Positions 16,743 to 24,086 of a stretch of 64,000 bases of DNA are shown one piece after another. How positions within the stretch are numbered: the first letter of the stretch is position 1; each line of letters begins with the position of its first letter. Under the pieces are notes generated by a model that worked only from the letters and a program-made list of their open reading frames with translations, ran no database searches and was not told the origin of the DNA. The stretch comes from Bacillota bacterium. Lineage in GTDB: Bacteria; Bacillota; Clostridia; Lachnospirales; Lachnospiraceae. The stretch spans positions 1-64,000 of the forward strand of contig JAEYLX010000006.1 in NCBI GenBank assembly GCA_023407575.1, in the 5' to 3' direction. A program made the position numbers and the translations under genes.

Positions 16743-17165
16743 CTATAATCTCTTTAGCATTACCATGTCAGTGACAGCCACAGCGCAGCGCTTACATACC
16801 TTAATCTCTTTTTCAGAAATATCAACATCGTGTAAATCATGGGTGTCTCCACAGATCTTACAATAGTCTCCTGATTTCCTAATGCAGATGGCATCCTCAA
16901 GTGGTTCAATGAAAATATCAACTTCTTGATTTTCAACATACCCTAACGATCTTCTAACCTCGATCGGCAGCGTATATCTCCCCAGGTCGTCCAAATTACG
17001 GACCATGCCGTGAAAGCCTTCTGCATTCTTAATTAAATAGATTGTATCGTCATCGACGAATAATCCTATTGGATCCTTCTCCTGGATTCCGTATGTACGT
17101 CTAAATTCTTTAGGTATAACGATTCTCCCTAACTCATCGATTTTTCTTACTATACCCTTTGCCAT
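16743..17165 (-). CDS. Double AbrB-domain regulator with zinc ribbon
   Basis: 140 residues. Residues 1-45 (VRKIDELGRIVIPKEFRR) and 52-98 (VRNLDDLGRYTLPIEVRRSL) are two AbrB/SpoVT swapped-hairpin DNA-binding units in one chain; such domains usually pair as dimers. The C-terminal part holds CKIC and CKRC, a likely zinc ribbon. It probably regulates phage early genes. The start at 17165 follows AGGAGGAATG. The fused double domain is less common than a single AbrB unit. Confidence 0.8.
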   Translation of the reverse strand: MAKGIVRKIDELGRIVIPKEFRRTYGIQEKDPIGLFVDDDTIYLIKNAEGFHGMVRNLDDLGRYTLPIEVRRSLGYVENQEVDIFIEPLEDAICIRKSGDYCKICGDTHDLHDVDISEKEIKVCKRCAVAVTDMVMLKRL

Positions 17166-17212
17166 ATTGCATTCCTCCTATTTTGGTGATACAATCACCT
17201 TAGATTATTTTG

Positions 17213-17364
17213 TTATGTGCTCACTTTGAACTTGCCGGTTTTGGTGAGCTTTTTTCTTATCTTCTTACTGCAACTTGGACAGATGTAGCCTGTTGGTGGT
17301 ACCCGCTGTTTAACACTGATCTGCCAAGATCTCTGCAGCTCTTACATCTTTTATACCTAGCCAT
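17213..17364 (-). pseudogene. Zinc-ribbon small protein split by a frame change
   Basis: From ATG 17364, behind AAAGGAGATTACTGCC, the frame reads MARYKRCKSCRDLGRSVLN and then runs out at a stop at 17257. The -1 frame from the same area continues as QRVPPTGYICPSCSKKIRKK to a stop at 17213. Together they give CxxC...CxxC, a complete zinc ribbon. The switch falls at GTTAAAC, which looks like a -1 slippery site. Either a deletion has broken the gene or ribosomes shift frame; the sequence cannot decide. Confidence 0.45.
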
Positions 17365-17380
17365 GGCAGTAATCTCCTTT

Positions 17381-17488
17381 CTAAAGAATTTTAGCTATAG
17401 CTGCCACAATCACCATGCCGATTGCAATGCCTGCACCAAACATTGCAGCATTGATAAAGGTATCCGCATAATCTTTCAGTTTCTTCAC
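17381..17488 (-). CDS. Micro membrane protein, 35 residues
   Basis: The frame is VKKLKDYADTFINAAM then a hydrophobic run GAGIAIGMVIVAAIAKIL, one membrane segment with a positively charged N-terminus. It starts at GTG 17488 behind AAAGGAGGATACACCA, and its stop overlaps the ribosome site of the next small gene. The strong ribosome site and packing with neighbours argue that it is real. No family is recognised; small phage membrane peptides can be exclusion or regulatory factors. Confidence 0.55.
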   Translation of the reverse strand: MKKLKDYADTFINAAMFGAGIAIGMVIVAAIAKIL

Positions 17489-17582
17489 TGGTGTATCCTC
17501 CTTTCTAATTAATTTAATCTAATTCTCATCAATAAGGAGAATATCGATTGAGCGATACTTGCGCTAAATTAGGTACACCTTC

Positions 17583-17819
17583 CTAAAGAATAAGCGCCTT
17601 TTCTTCTGTACTTAGCTTAATTACAATACAGAGCTTCCTTAGCTCACCCAAGGTAAATGTCTCCGGACGTTTCTTTTTATTCTGAAATGTGCGCTTAGTA
17701 CAGCAAAGTTTAGTTGCTACCTGTTCATCGCTTAAGTTATACAGCTCCATATTCTTTGCTATGTACGCTCTAGTAAGCTTGTCCTTTTGCTCTTTTTCTG
17801 ATTCTTTCAGTTTTGGCAC
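17583..17819 (-). CDS. Small phage helix-turn-helix protein
   Basis: 78 residues with NLSDEQVATKLCCTKRTFQNKKKRPETFTLGELRKLC near 28-65, a helix-turn-helix like those in XRE/Cro-like phage activators. It starts at GTG 17819 after GGAGGTGAT. It is an early leftward gene in the lytic transcript just downstream of the switch region and could be a Cro partner or an early activator. Confidence 0.6.
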   Translation of the reverse strand: MPKLKESEKEQKDKLTRAYIAKNMELYNLSDEQVATKLCCTKRTFQNKKKRPETFTLGELRKLCIVIKLSTEEKALIL

Positions 17820-17889
17820 GTACTATCACCTCCAATCTTATTTGACATAAACTTACACCTGTGATAATATAATTCAGAACATATGTTCT

Positions 17890-18099
17890 TTATGCTGCTT
17901 GATTATCCTTTTTAAATAATTCTTCAAGGGAAAGATTCGGCGCAACAATATTTTTAATTTTCAGAACCTCGGACCAGCTAAATTCTGTTACACCATTGAT
18001 CTTGTTTCTCAGACTTCTTTCGGTTATTCCTATTTTAAAAGCTAAATCTTTTACCGAAATATTTACTTTTACCATTTCTGATTTTAAGATTCTATGCAT
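17890..18099 (-). CDS. Cro-like XRE repressor of the lytic operon
   Basis: 69 residues: MHRILKSEMVKVNISVKDLA, then FKIGITERSLRNKINGVTEFSW, a canonical XRE helix-turn-helix covering residues 15-45. ATG 18099 is behind GAAAGGAGG, 7 bases away. It is the first gene of the leftward transcript from the switch promoter and lies opposite the repressor gene, so a Cro role is likely. It would bind the operators at 18124-18265. Confidence 0.75.
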   Translation of the reverse strand: MHRILKSEMVKVNISVKDLAFKIGITERSLRNKINGVTEFSWSEVLKIKNIVAPNLSLEELFKKDNQAA

Positions 18100-18123
18100 A
18101 TTCCAGCCTCCTTTCTCGACAAT

Positions 18124-18139
18124 TAGCATTTAATTGCTA
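18124..18139. promoter_or_regulatory. Phage switch operator 1
   Basis: TAGCATTTAATTGCTA is an almost perfect 16-base palindrome lying between the leftward promoter and the Cro-like gene. Related 16-base sites recur at 18157, 18198 and 18250. Confidence 0.65.
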
Positions 18140-18150
18140 CTTACATCTAC

Positions 18151-18179
18151 AAAATATCACCTTTAACTGCTAATGTCAA
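18151..18179 (-). promoter_or_regulatory. Leftward lytic promoter with embedded operator
   Basis: Minus strand TTGACA (18179-18174), 17-base spacer, TATTTT (18156-18151). The spacer is filled by operator 2 (18157-18172, TAGCAGTTAAAGGTGA on this strand), so a bound repressor would block polymerase. It drives the Cro-like gene and replication block. Confidence 0.7.
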
Positions 18180-18197
18180 GTCGAAACATTAAATATT

Positions 18198-18213
18198 TTT
18201 CAATTAAATGCTA
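18198..18213. promoter_or_regulatory. Phage switch operator 3
   Basis: TTTCAATTAAATGCTA matches the TAGCAnTTAAnTGCTA pattern in one half and less well in the other. It sits between the two divergent promoters and may act in cooperative binding. Confidence 0.5.
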
Positions 18214-18242
18214 ATTTATGATGTTTTACGGAAATTTTTTTC

Positions 18243-18271
18243 TTGACCTTAGCAATAAACGGTGATATATT
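18243..18271 (+). promoter_or_regulatory. Repressor promoter with embedded operator
   Basis: TTGACC (18243-18248), 17-base spacer, TATATT (18266-18271). The spacer holds operator 4, TAGCAATAAACGGTGA (18250-18265), in the same place relative to -35 and -10 as operator 2 in the lytic promoter. It drives the XRE repressor and ImmA-like gene and is probably autoregulated. Confidence 0.7.
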
Positions 18272-18294
18272 GTTGATATAAAGGAGGTTTTGTC

Positions 18295-18609
18295 ATGGGA
18301 TTGGAAAAAATAGAAGAATATAAAAAGAAACTTGGTTTAACTTCTGCTGAATTAGCTGAACAGGCAGGCATCCCAAAAACAACACTCGATAAAATATTGA
18401 GTGGAGTCACGAAGGATCCTAAGTTGGAAACATTAAAAGCTATTGCAAGGGTATTAGGATTAACTCTAGATGACTTTGATGATAATATAAAAATTGAGTC
18501 AGAAGAGCCCACATATGAAGATATAAAGAGTTTGGTAGCTAGAAACGGTAAGTACCTAACACCAGAACAAAAACAAGACATAATAAAGGCTCTGCTTTCA
18601 GATGACTAA
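18295..18609 (+). CDS. Prophage XRE-family repressor
   Basis: 104 residues. A helix-turn-helix covers residues 5-60: LGLTSAELAEQAGIPKTTLD, then ILSGVTKDPKLETLKAIARVLG. The C-terminal tail (LTPEQKQDIIKALLSDD) is short and there is no LexA-type self-cleavage domain. Repressors of this kind are inactivated by the neighbouring ImmA peptidase, as in ICEBs1. AAAGGAGG sits before ATG 18295. It faces the Cro-like gene across the operators, so it is the lysogeny repressor. Confidence 0.85.
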   Translation: MGLEKIEEYKKKLGLTSAELAEQAGIPKTTLDKILSGVTKDPKLETLKAIARVLGLTLDDFDDNIKIESEEPTYEDIKSLVARNGKYLTPEQKQDIIKALLSDD

Positions 18610-18623
18610 TGGAGTGATTACTT

Positions 18624-19319
18624 TTGAATTATGCTTACATAAATAGAAAAATATTAGAGGTTTACAAGAATGGAAACATTATTTCTTTTCCATTTAACTG
18701 TGAACAAATACTTAAAGAACTGGGGTATAATCTATATAAATATTCGGAACTTTCTGAATCAAAAAGAAATCACTGTTTGCTGGTCAGTGATGAGGCTTTA
18801 AAGCTATTTGATAATATCTACTATAACGATAATATGCCAAAGACACGTGTTAGGTTTTCTTTAGCTCATGAGCTTGGCCACATTGTACTTGAGCATGGAG
18901 ATTATCTAGTCCCTGAAAATGAAGCAGAGGCTAATTATTTTGCAAGCTACTTACTCGCACCACGAATCGCTATACATTATGCAAGGTGTGAAAATGAAAA
19001 AGAAGTATCAAGAATCTTTAATATGTCAAATGAAGCTGCAAGATATGCTTTCAACGATTATCTCCGTTGGCATAGAAAAATCGCCATATATAAGATGAGT
19101 TCACTCGATAAGTCCCTGTATGAACATTTTTATGATGTAGATTATAAAGGTTTTGTTTATAATAAAAAAAGATGTGGATATTGTGAAGAACCTATTTACA
19201 ACTCCTCTGAAATTATATGTCAAAAATGTAATGCCCTCAGCAAGCCTTACTTAAACTACAGACAACCTGACGAAGATCTGCTAATTGTTGAAAGTCAGTG
19301 GCTATATGCAAGATTGTAA
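18624..19319 (+). CDS. ImmA/IrrE-type metallopeptidase
   Basis: 231 residues. HELGHIVLEHGD near residue 80 gives the HExxH zinc site, and NEAEANYFASYLLAP near 100-114 supplies the third ligand. The C-terminal part holds CGYC and CQKC, a zinc-ribbon extension. The family cleaves the paired XRE repressor after DNA damage or cell signals, releasing the phage. It starts at TTG 18624 behind GGAGTGATT, 14 bases after the repressor stop, so the two are one operon. Confidence 0.85.
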   Translation: MNYAYINRKILEVYKNGNIISFPFNCEQILKELGYNLYKYSELSESKRNHCLLVSDEALKLFDNIYYNDNMPKTRVRFSLAHELGHIVLEHGDYLVPENEAEANYFASYLLAPRIAIHYARCENEKEVSRIFNMSNEAARYAFNDYLRWHRKIAIYKMSSLDKSLYEHFYDVDYKGFVYNKKRCGYCEEPIYNSSEIICQKCNALSKPYLNYRQPDEDLLIVESQWLYARL

Positions 19320-19392
19320 TTTATTGTAGAATTTTATATCCTCTGCTGTTATAATGGAAAATGGTGTTAATTATAATAAAGGGAGGATTTTA

Positions 19393-20166
19393 ATGAATTA
19401 TATAAATACCAAATGCCCTAGATGTGGGATAGTGCATAACTGCAATTTTTGTCCCAATTGTGGACTTCAAGCTCCGCAACCTATTGTTTATGGATACGGA
19501 AATCAGCCTCTTATGAACTCTCCTGTACCCAAAAAGAAAATGCACGGTTGTTTAGTAGCTACTATCACATTTTTTGTAGTTGTTTTTGCATTTGTTATTA
19601 TGATCAATATACTTAATTCAATTATTCCTATAATGAATAAGACTGTTGATAACATAAATAATGTTGCTGTGACACCTACCTCTACTTCATCCGAGACTGA
19701 ATTGAAGGAAACCCTATTAGAATTTGACTCTGAATCCTGGGAGCAATTTAAATCCTTATATATATCCCACAATAATTTAATGAAAGCAGTTAGTTTATAT
19801 TCAGAGAACAGTATAACTTCTTTAGAATTTTACAATTATTGCAAGGATTTTAAAGAGTATTTTCAGAATATGTCATCAAATTTTAATTGGGGAAAAACAG
19901 AAGATGAAAAAACATACTTAACAACATTTGAAACGTTCGCATTAGCAGATCAACAAGCTACAGAATATTTAATAAAATATATAGATTCAAGCAAGACAAG
20001 TGATTTATCAAAAGCCCAGGAAGCTATACAAAGAGCAAAGGATGCAGCCACTATGATAGCATCAAACAGAGGGATTCTGTTAGTAAAGGCTGGATTAACC
20101 GATGAGGAGATTCTTGATAAAATCGAATCCGATATGGCTGAACTCGAAGAAGAGATGAAAGAATAA
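19393..20166 (+). CDS. Zinc-ribbon membrane protein expressed from the lysogen
   Basis: 257 residues. CPRCGIVHNCNFCPNCG at residues 7-23 is a zinc ribbon, KKKMHGCLVATITFFVVVFA near 50 begins a single membrane segment, and a roughly 180-residue extracellular helical domain follows (ending ELEEEMKE). ATG 19393 follows GGGAGG. This layout resembles lysogen-expressed surface proteins, some of which block superinfection, but I cannot name a family. It lies between the ImmA-like gene and the integrase on the lysogeny strand. Confidence 0.6.
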   Translation: MNYINTKCPRCGIVHNCNFCPNCGLQAPQPIVYGYGNQPLMNSPVPKKKMHGCLVATITFFVVVFAFVIMINILNSIIPIMNKTVDNINNVAVTPTSTSSETELKETLLEFDSESWEQFKSLYISHNNLMKAVSLYSENSITSLEFYNYCKDFKEYFQNMSSNFNWGKTEDEKTYLTTFETFALADQQATEYLIKYIDSSKTSDLSKAQEAIQRAKDAATMIASNRGILLVKAGLTDEEILDKIESDMAELEEEMKE

Positions 20167-20324
20167 ATTAAAAAACCGCCCCTGCAGCAAACAGAGACGG
20201 TAAATGCAATAGAATAACCAGGTGGTTATAATATCGCCCTAGACAAGCCTATTATAACACCTTTAACATAAATCAACAATATGTTGGGTGTATTTTTTAT
20301 GCCCATTTTTAAGGAGGATCAGAT

Positions 20325-21500
20325 ATGGCGAAAGCAAAAAAGTTACCCAGTGGAAGCTGGAGGGCACAAGCTTATGATTTTACCGATTCCGATGGAAAGA
20401 TACACCTTGCGTCTTTTACAGCCGAAACAAAGAAGGAGGCTGAATACTTAGCAGCAGAATATGCTCTAAATAAAAAGAAAAAAAGCAAGCCAAGGAATAT
20501 GACTTTATCAGAGGCTATCGATGAGTATATACAAACTTCAGATGCTGTTTTATCCCCTACTACTATACAAGGCTACAAAGTCATTAAAAAGAATAGTTAT
20601 AAAGGTCTCATGGATAAGCCACTTAAAAGCCTTACGGTAGATATGCTGCAAGCAGCTGTCAATGAGGAAGCCAAGAGACCTTCCGGAAAAAATACGAAGA
20701 ATCCACGCCCCGTATCTCCAAAGACAGTTAAAAATTCATATGGACTCATAACTGCAGTTATTAACCGGTACTATCCTGATCTAGACTGCACAGTCAAACT
20801 TCCAACATTAGTCGAGCATATTAAAGAACTTCCTCTTCCTGAAGTTATAATGTCGGTTGTAAAAGACACCGAGATCGAACTTCCTGTTCTGTTGGCCATG
20901 TGGCTTAGTTTCTCTATGAGTGAAGTAAGAGGACTTAAGAAGTCATCTATTAGTAATGGGTATATAACCATAAAGGAAGTTGTTGTTGATGTTAACCGCA
21001 AGGCTACACGAAAAGAACAGGCCAAGACACTCACCAGAATTAGACGACACGAGATCCCCGAATATATCCAGAGCCTAATAGACAGAACTGATCCGGATGC
21101 GGATGCCCTTGTTACACTAAGTGGGAATTCTATATATAGACGATTTACCAGGCTTCTCGCAAAGAATGGAATATCTCATATGTCATTTCATGATCTAAGA
21201 CATATGAATGCTTCTGTCATGGCCATGTTACGAATACCGGAGAAATACGCTATGGAGCGCGGAGGATGGAAAACAGATAAGGTTATGAAGAAGGTCTATA
21301 CTCATACGTTTTCGGATGAGCGTGAGAAGGTAGATGCTACCATAGATGACTACTTTAAAAAAATTGTCTCACCAGTGAAATTAGATATTGATTTGAAAAA
21401 ATATCATGCGTGGTTGACGTTGTTTGATAAGCCTGATAATAGTAAATCTATGACTGAATTTAAGAAATACTTAACACGAAACTTAACACAAAAAAAATAA
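20325..21500 (+). CDS. int: Tyrosine-type phage integrase
   Basis: 391 residues. The N-terminal arm-binding domain (SGSWRAQAYDF), the core-binding domain near 70-150 (LSEAIDEYIQTSDAVL) and the catalytic domain from about 160 are in order. Active residues include R near 201 (SEVRGLKKSS), HDLRHMNAS near 290 and the final Y near 324 (KKVYTHTF). GGATGG with KAMKK-like spacing is intact. It ends 28 bases from the tRNA-Pro 3' end, the expected place for a tRNA-targeting integrase. It is transcribed from the lysogeny strand and looks functional. Confidence 0.93.
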   Translation: MAKAKKLPSGSWRAQAYDFTDSDGKIHLASFTAETKKEAEYLAAEYALNKKKKSKPRNMTLSEAIDEYIQTSDAVLSPTTIQGYKVIKKNSYKGLMDKPLKSLTVDMLQAAVNEEAKRPSGKNTKNPRPVSPKTVKNSYGLITAVINRYYPDLDCTVKLPTLVEHIKELPLPEVIMSVVKDTEIELPVLLAMWLSFSMSEVRGLKKSSISNGYITIKEVVVDVNRKATRKEQAKTLTRIRRHEIPEYIQSLIDRTDPDADALVTLSGNSIYRRFTRLLAKNGISHMSFHDLRHMNASVMAMLRIPEKYAMERGGWKTDKVMKKVYTHTFSDEREKVDATIDDYFKKIVSPVKLDIDLKKYHAWLTLFDKPDNSKSMTEFKKYLTRNLTQKK

Positions 21501-21524
21501 ACCCCTGATAATTCAAGGGTTTTG
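21501..21524 (+). terminator. Terminator after integrase
   Basis: ACCCCTGA, TAAT loop and TCAAGGGT form an eight-base stem with one weak pair, followed by TTTTG. It lies just after the integrase stop and before the tRNA end. Confidence 0.55.
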
Positions 21525-21527
21525 TCG

Positions 21528-21601
21528 TCGAGGCGACGGGATTCGAACCCACGGCCTCTGCGTCCCGAACGCAGCGCTCTACCAAACTGAGCCACGCCTC
21601 G
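21528..21601 (-). tRNA. tRNA-Pro (CGG)
   Basis: 74 bases with a complete cloverleaf: acceptor CGAGGCG/CGCCTCG, D arm GCTC...GAGC, anticodon arm CTGCG TTCGGGA CGCAG (anticodon CGG), T arm GTGGG TTCGAAT CCCGT. No CCA is encoded. Integrases of this type recombine within tRNA 3' ends, so this is the likely attachment site. The gene remains whole, as expected when the phage restores the 3' end. Confidence 0.93.
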
Positions 21602-21672
21602 ATTTTAATTTTACAATGCATCTACAAGAACATTGCATTAGTTATTATCTAATAAATACCTAAGAAAGTCAA

Positions 21673-22245
21673 CTACGAATTCATGTATCTACCAGGAAAT
21701 TCCTCCCTAGCCTTCTGCGTATATTGCCTTACAAACTCACCTTTTGCTTCAGTATATCCATCCCTATCATAGGTATACTGTTCTTTTAGAATTGCTTTAA
21801 GCTTCGCATATTCTTCTGCAACATCCGAATAGGTTCTTAAATAATCTCTAAAATATAATTCTCCCCAATCACCACTATAACGAACATGAATATGTATGGC
21901 CTGACCCTCAAACCCCTTAGGTGTATAGCCCTTCAAAAACATAATAATATCACTTTTAGGTGTATTAATGCAGTAACCTTCTTCTTCCAATATTCCGGTA
22001 ATCGTACCAATATCAATATCATCAGATACTTCAAGTAAAATATCAATTGTTGGTTTTGCAATTAGGCCCTCCACCGCGGAACTGCCTATATGGCTAATTC
22101 TTACGATCTTATTACCAAAAATAGATTTAAGAAACTTTTCTTCCTTCTGATATTCTTCTTTCCAGGCTTTGTTATGTTCATCAAGCAGAATTGGAAATAA
22201 CTTTGTAAAACCACTGCTAGATACCTTTGAAAAATCCTGCTTCAT
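21673..22245 (-). CDS. GrpB-like nucleotidyltransferase-fold protein
   Basis: 190 residues. ISHIGSSAVEGLIAKPTIDILLEV near 45-70 is the GSSAVEGLxAKPxIDIxV signature of the GrpB family (DUF4269/UPF0157-like), with the nucleotidyltransferase fold. Members lack a proven substrate; some are linked to dephospho-CoA kinase. AGGAGGAAATGTG lies before ATG 22245. It is a single gene just outside the prophage and marks the start of normal chromosomal DNA. Confidence 0.85.
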   Translation of the reverse strand: MKQDFSKVSSSGFTKLFPILLDEHNKAWKEEYQKEEKFLKSIFGNKIVRISHIGSSAVEGLIAKPTIDILLEVSDDIDIGTITGILEEEGYCINTPKSDIIMFLKGYTPKGFEGQAIHIHVRYSGDWGELYFRDYLRTYSDVAEEYAKLKAILKEQYTYDRDGYTEAKGEFVRQYTQKAREEFPGRYMNS

Positions 22246-22410
22246 CACATTTCCTCCTAGCTGATTGCTTGTAACCAGCCTCATCCTACTTATAATAACA
22301 GCAAAATAATACCAAGAAGTTCCTTTCCCAATATTCTTATGTTATAATTCTGATTAAGTATCAAAAAAGCTTGCAACTCACTTTACTGTATTAATAAAAC
22401 GAGGTATCTT

Positions 22411-23154
22411 ATGAACAATAACTTTATAAAGGGAATAAAGATTGATTGGAACCGTGTATCAAACAATACCTATATCCAAAATATTACCTCCCTCCAATCC
22501 ATAAGTCATCTAGAATTTAATAATAACATTACCTTCTTTGTTGGTGAAAACGGAACTGGCAAATCCACCTTATTAGAAAGCATTGCTGTTGCTTATGGTC
22601 TTAATCCAGAGGGTGGAAATAGAAACTTTAATTTCTCAACTATGGATACTCATTCCCCGTTGCATCAAGCAATTACTGTAATTAAGGGTCCCTTCAGACC
22701 CAGCAACAGTTACTTTCTTCGCGCAGAAAGCTTTTATAATGTTGCCACCAAGATAGAGGACTATAGAGATGGAGATGATTATGCTTCCTACTATCAAAGT
22801 TATGGTGGAAAGTCTTTACATGAGCAATCTCATGGAGAGAGTTTCCTTTCTTTAATCCAAAACCGCTTTACTTCAAAAGGGTTATACATTCTTGATGAAC
22901 CTGAAGCGGCCTTATCGCCTCAAAGACAATTAACCTTATTAATGTTTATTCATAATCTTGCGCTAAAAGGAACGCAATTTATAATTGCCAGTCATTCTCC
23001 CATTCTTCTTGGAATACCGGGTGCTTCCATCCTATCCTTTGATGACGGAAATATCCATGAGATTGCTTACGAAGAATCGGAAAGCTATAGGATTACTGAG
23101 TTGTTTATTAATAATAGACAACTGTTATTAAATAATTTATTGAGTAATGATTAG
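22411..23154 (+). CDS. AAA family ATPase, ABC-like small
   Basis: 247 residues. VGENGTGKSTLLESIA near residue 45 is Walker A, SHGESFLSLIQNRF near 143 the signature, LYILDEPEAALSPQRQ near 158 Walker B with D-loop, and IIASHSPILLG near 190 the switch His. This is a soluble RecF/SMC-like ATPase common in Firmicutes, often with an effector partner; none lies beside it. The protein overlaps the convergent phosphoesterase gene by four bases. Its cellular role is unknown. Confidence 0.85.
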   Translation: MNNNFIKGIKIDWNRVSNNTYIQNITSLQSISHLEFNNNITFFVGENGTGKSTLLESIAVAYGLNPEGGNRNFNFSTMDTHSPLHQAITVIKGPFRPSNSYFLRAESFYNVATKIEDYRDGDDYASYYQSYGGKSLHEQSHGESFLSLIQNRFTSKGLYILDEPEAALSPQRQLTLLMFIHNLALKGTQFIIASHSPILLGIPGASILSFDDGNIHEIAYEESESYRITELFINNRQLLLNNLLSND

Positions 23155-24011
23155 TTTATTATCTTTTCTTTTACTGCTTCTGCCCAACAGTGCTCTGGAA
23201 TATCCGGCCATATACATTTGCCGGTTTCTTTGCGACACAACTCCATCGCTCTTACCAAAACCGTTCCGTGAGATACATTGCCTCCTCGCAAATTGCTTTC
23301 CGTAATCAGACTCCAATATGGTGCATGTTCATAAAGTCCTACCTCGTGTAGCTCTCTAATTACCTTTTCTACATCATACTCAAGGCTAATAAATTCTTCT
23401 TCCCATCCTCCATTATTTTCCTGTAAGAGTAAAAATTGCGTTTTCCCTTGACTACAATGAGAAATCCCAACAGCTCCAGGGTTTAAAGTATATTTATTAT
23501 TATGTACAATCTTCCTCTGCACATGGGTATGACCGCACAGGATAGTTGATGTATTTGCCGAGTCCATCATTTCAAATGTCCTAGGGTCATCTGGTAGCAT
23601 TTTCTCATTTACTTCGAAGGGTGAACCATGACAGATTGTAAGTGCTGGATATCCTGGCATTGTTACCTCCAAAGCTGGCTGCATTTGTTCAAAGAAGCCC
23701 AAATCTTTGGATGTAAGTTCATTATATGTATAAAGTAAAGCACCCGTGGTAGAATTCATATCACTCCAACCCTTTTCACCACTAGAACGATAATTCAGCC
23801 AATACTCCTCTTTATTCCCCTTAATAAAATAACATTGATAAGACTTAGATAAATCATATAATAGTTGCATTGTCCTTTGAGGGTATGCTAATTCTGCAAC
23901 ATAATCCCCTAGAAAGATAAAAGTTTTGATATCCCGTGAAAATGCATAAGCAAGACAACGCTCCAATGCCACATAGTTGCTATGTATATCTGATAACACT
24001 GCTATTTCCAT
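23151..24011 (-). CDS. Calcineurin-like metallophosphoesterase
   Basis: 286 residues. VLSDIHSNYVALE at residue 5 gives D and H ligands, FLGDYVAE near 33 the GD motif, KGNKEEYW near 63 the GN(H/K)E motif with Lys replacing His, CHGSPF near 128, and CGHTHVQRK near 160 the GHTH motif. The family hydrolyses phosphodiesters such as cyclic nucleotides or nucleotides. It probably acts in the cytosol. It is alone in this direction; ACATTAGCC-rich DNA follows its start. Confidence 0.85.
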   Translation of the reverse strand: MEIAVLSDIHSNYVALERCLAYAFSRDIKTFIFLGDYVAELAYPQRTMQLLYDLSKSYQCYFIKGNKEEYWLNYRSSGEKGWSDMNSTTGALLYTYNELTSKDLGFFEQMQPALEVTMPGYPALTICHGSPFEVNEKMLPDDPRTFEMMDSANTSTILCGHTHVQRKIVHNNKYTLNPGAVGISHCSQGKTQFLLLQENNGGWEEEFISLEYDVEKVIRELHEVGLYEHAPYWSLITESNLRGGNVSHGTVLVRAMELCRKETGKCIWPDIPEHCWAEAVKEKIIN

Positions 24012-24086
24012 ATTAGCCTGCTTTCATGTGTGTTTTTAATGTCAGTACTGACTTTATTTATTGCCAAATATCTTATATTCGTAAGA

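Larger units (their letters stand above)
1..21528. mobile_element. Partial prophage, early/lysogeny half
   Basis: A continuous block of phage genes runs from an interrupted terminase at the left edge to an integrase that ends beside a tRNA-Pro gene. Gene order is the usual one for siphophage-type prophages of Firmicutes: integrase, ImmA/XRE immunity pair, divergent switch, replication block, late regulator, terminase. Portal, capsid, tail and lysis genes are not seen and would lie left of position 1. The right end is placed at the 3' end of the tRNA, the usual target of such integrases; the matching left att copy is outside the window. The IS insertion in the terminase suggests the element cannot package DNA. 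Confidence 0.9.
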
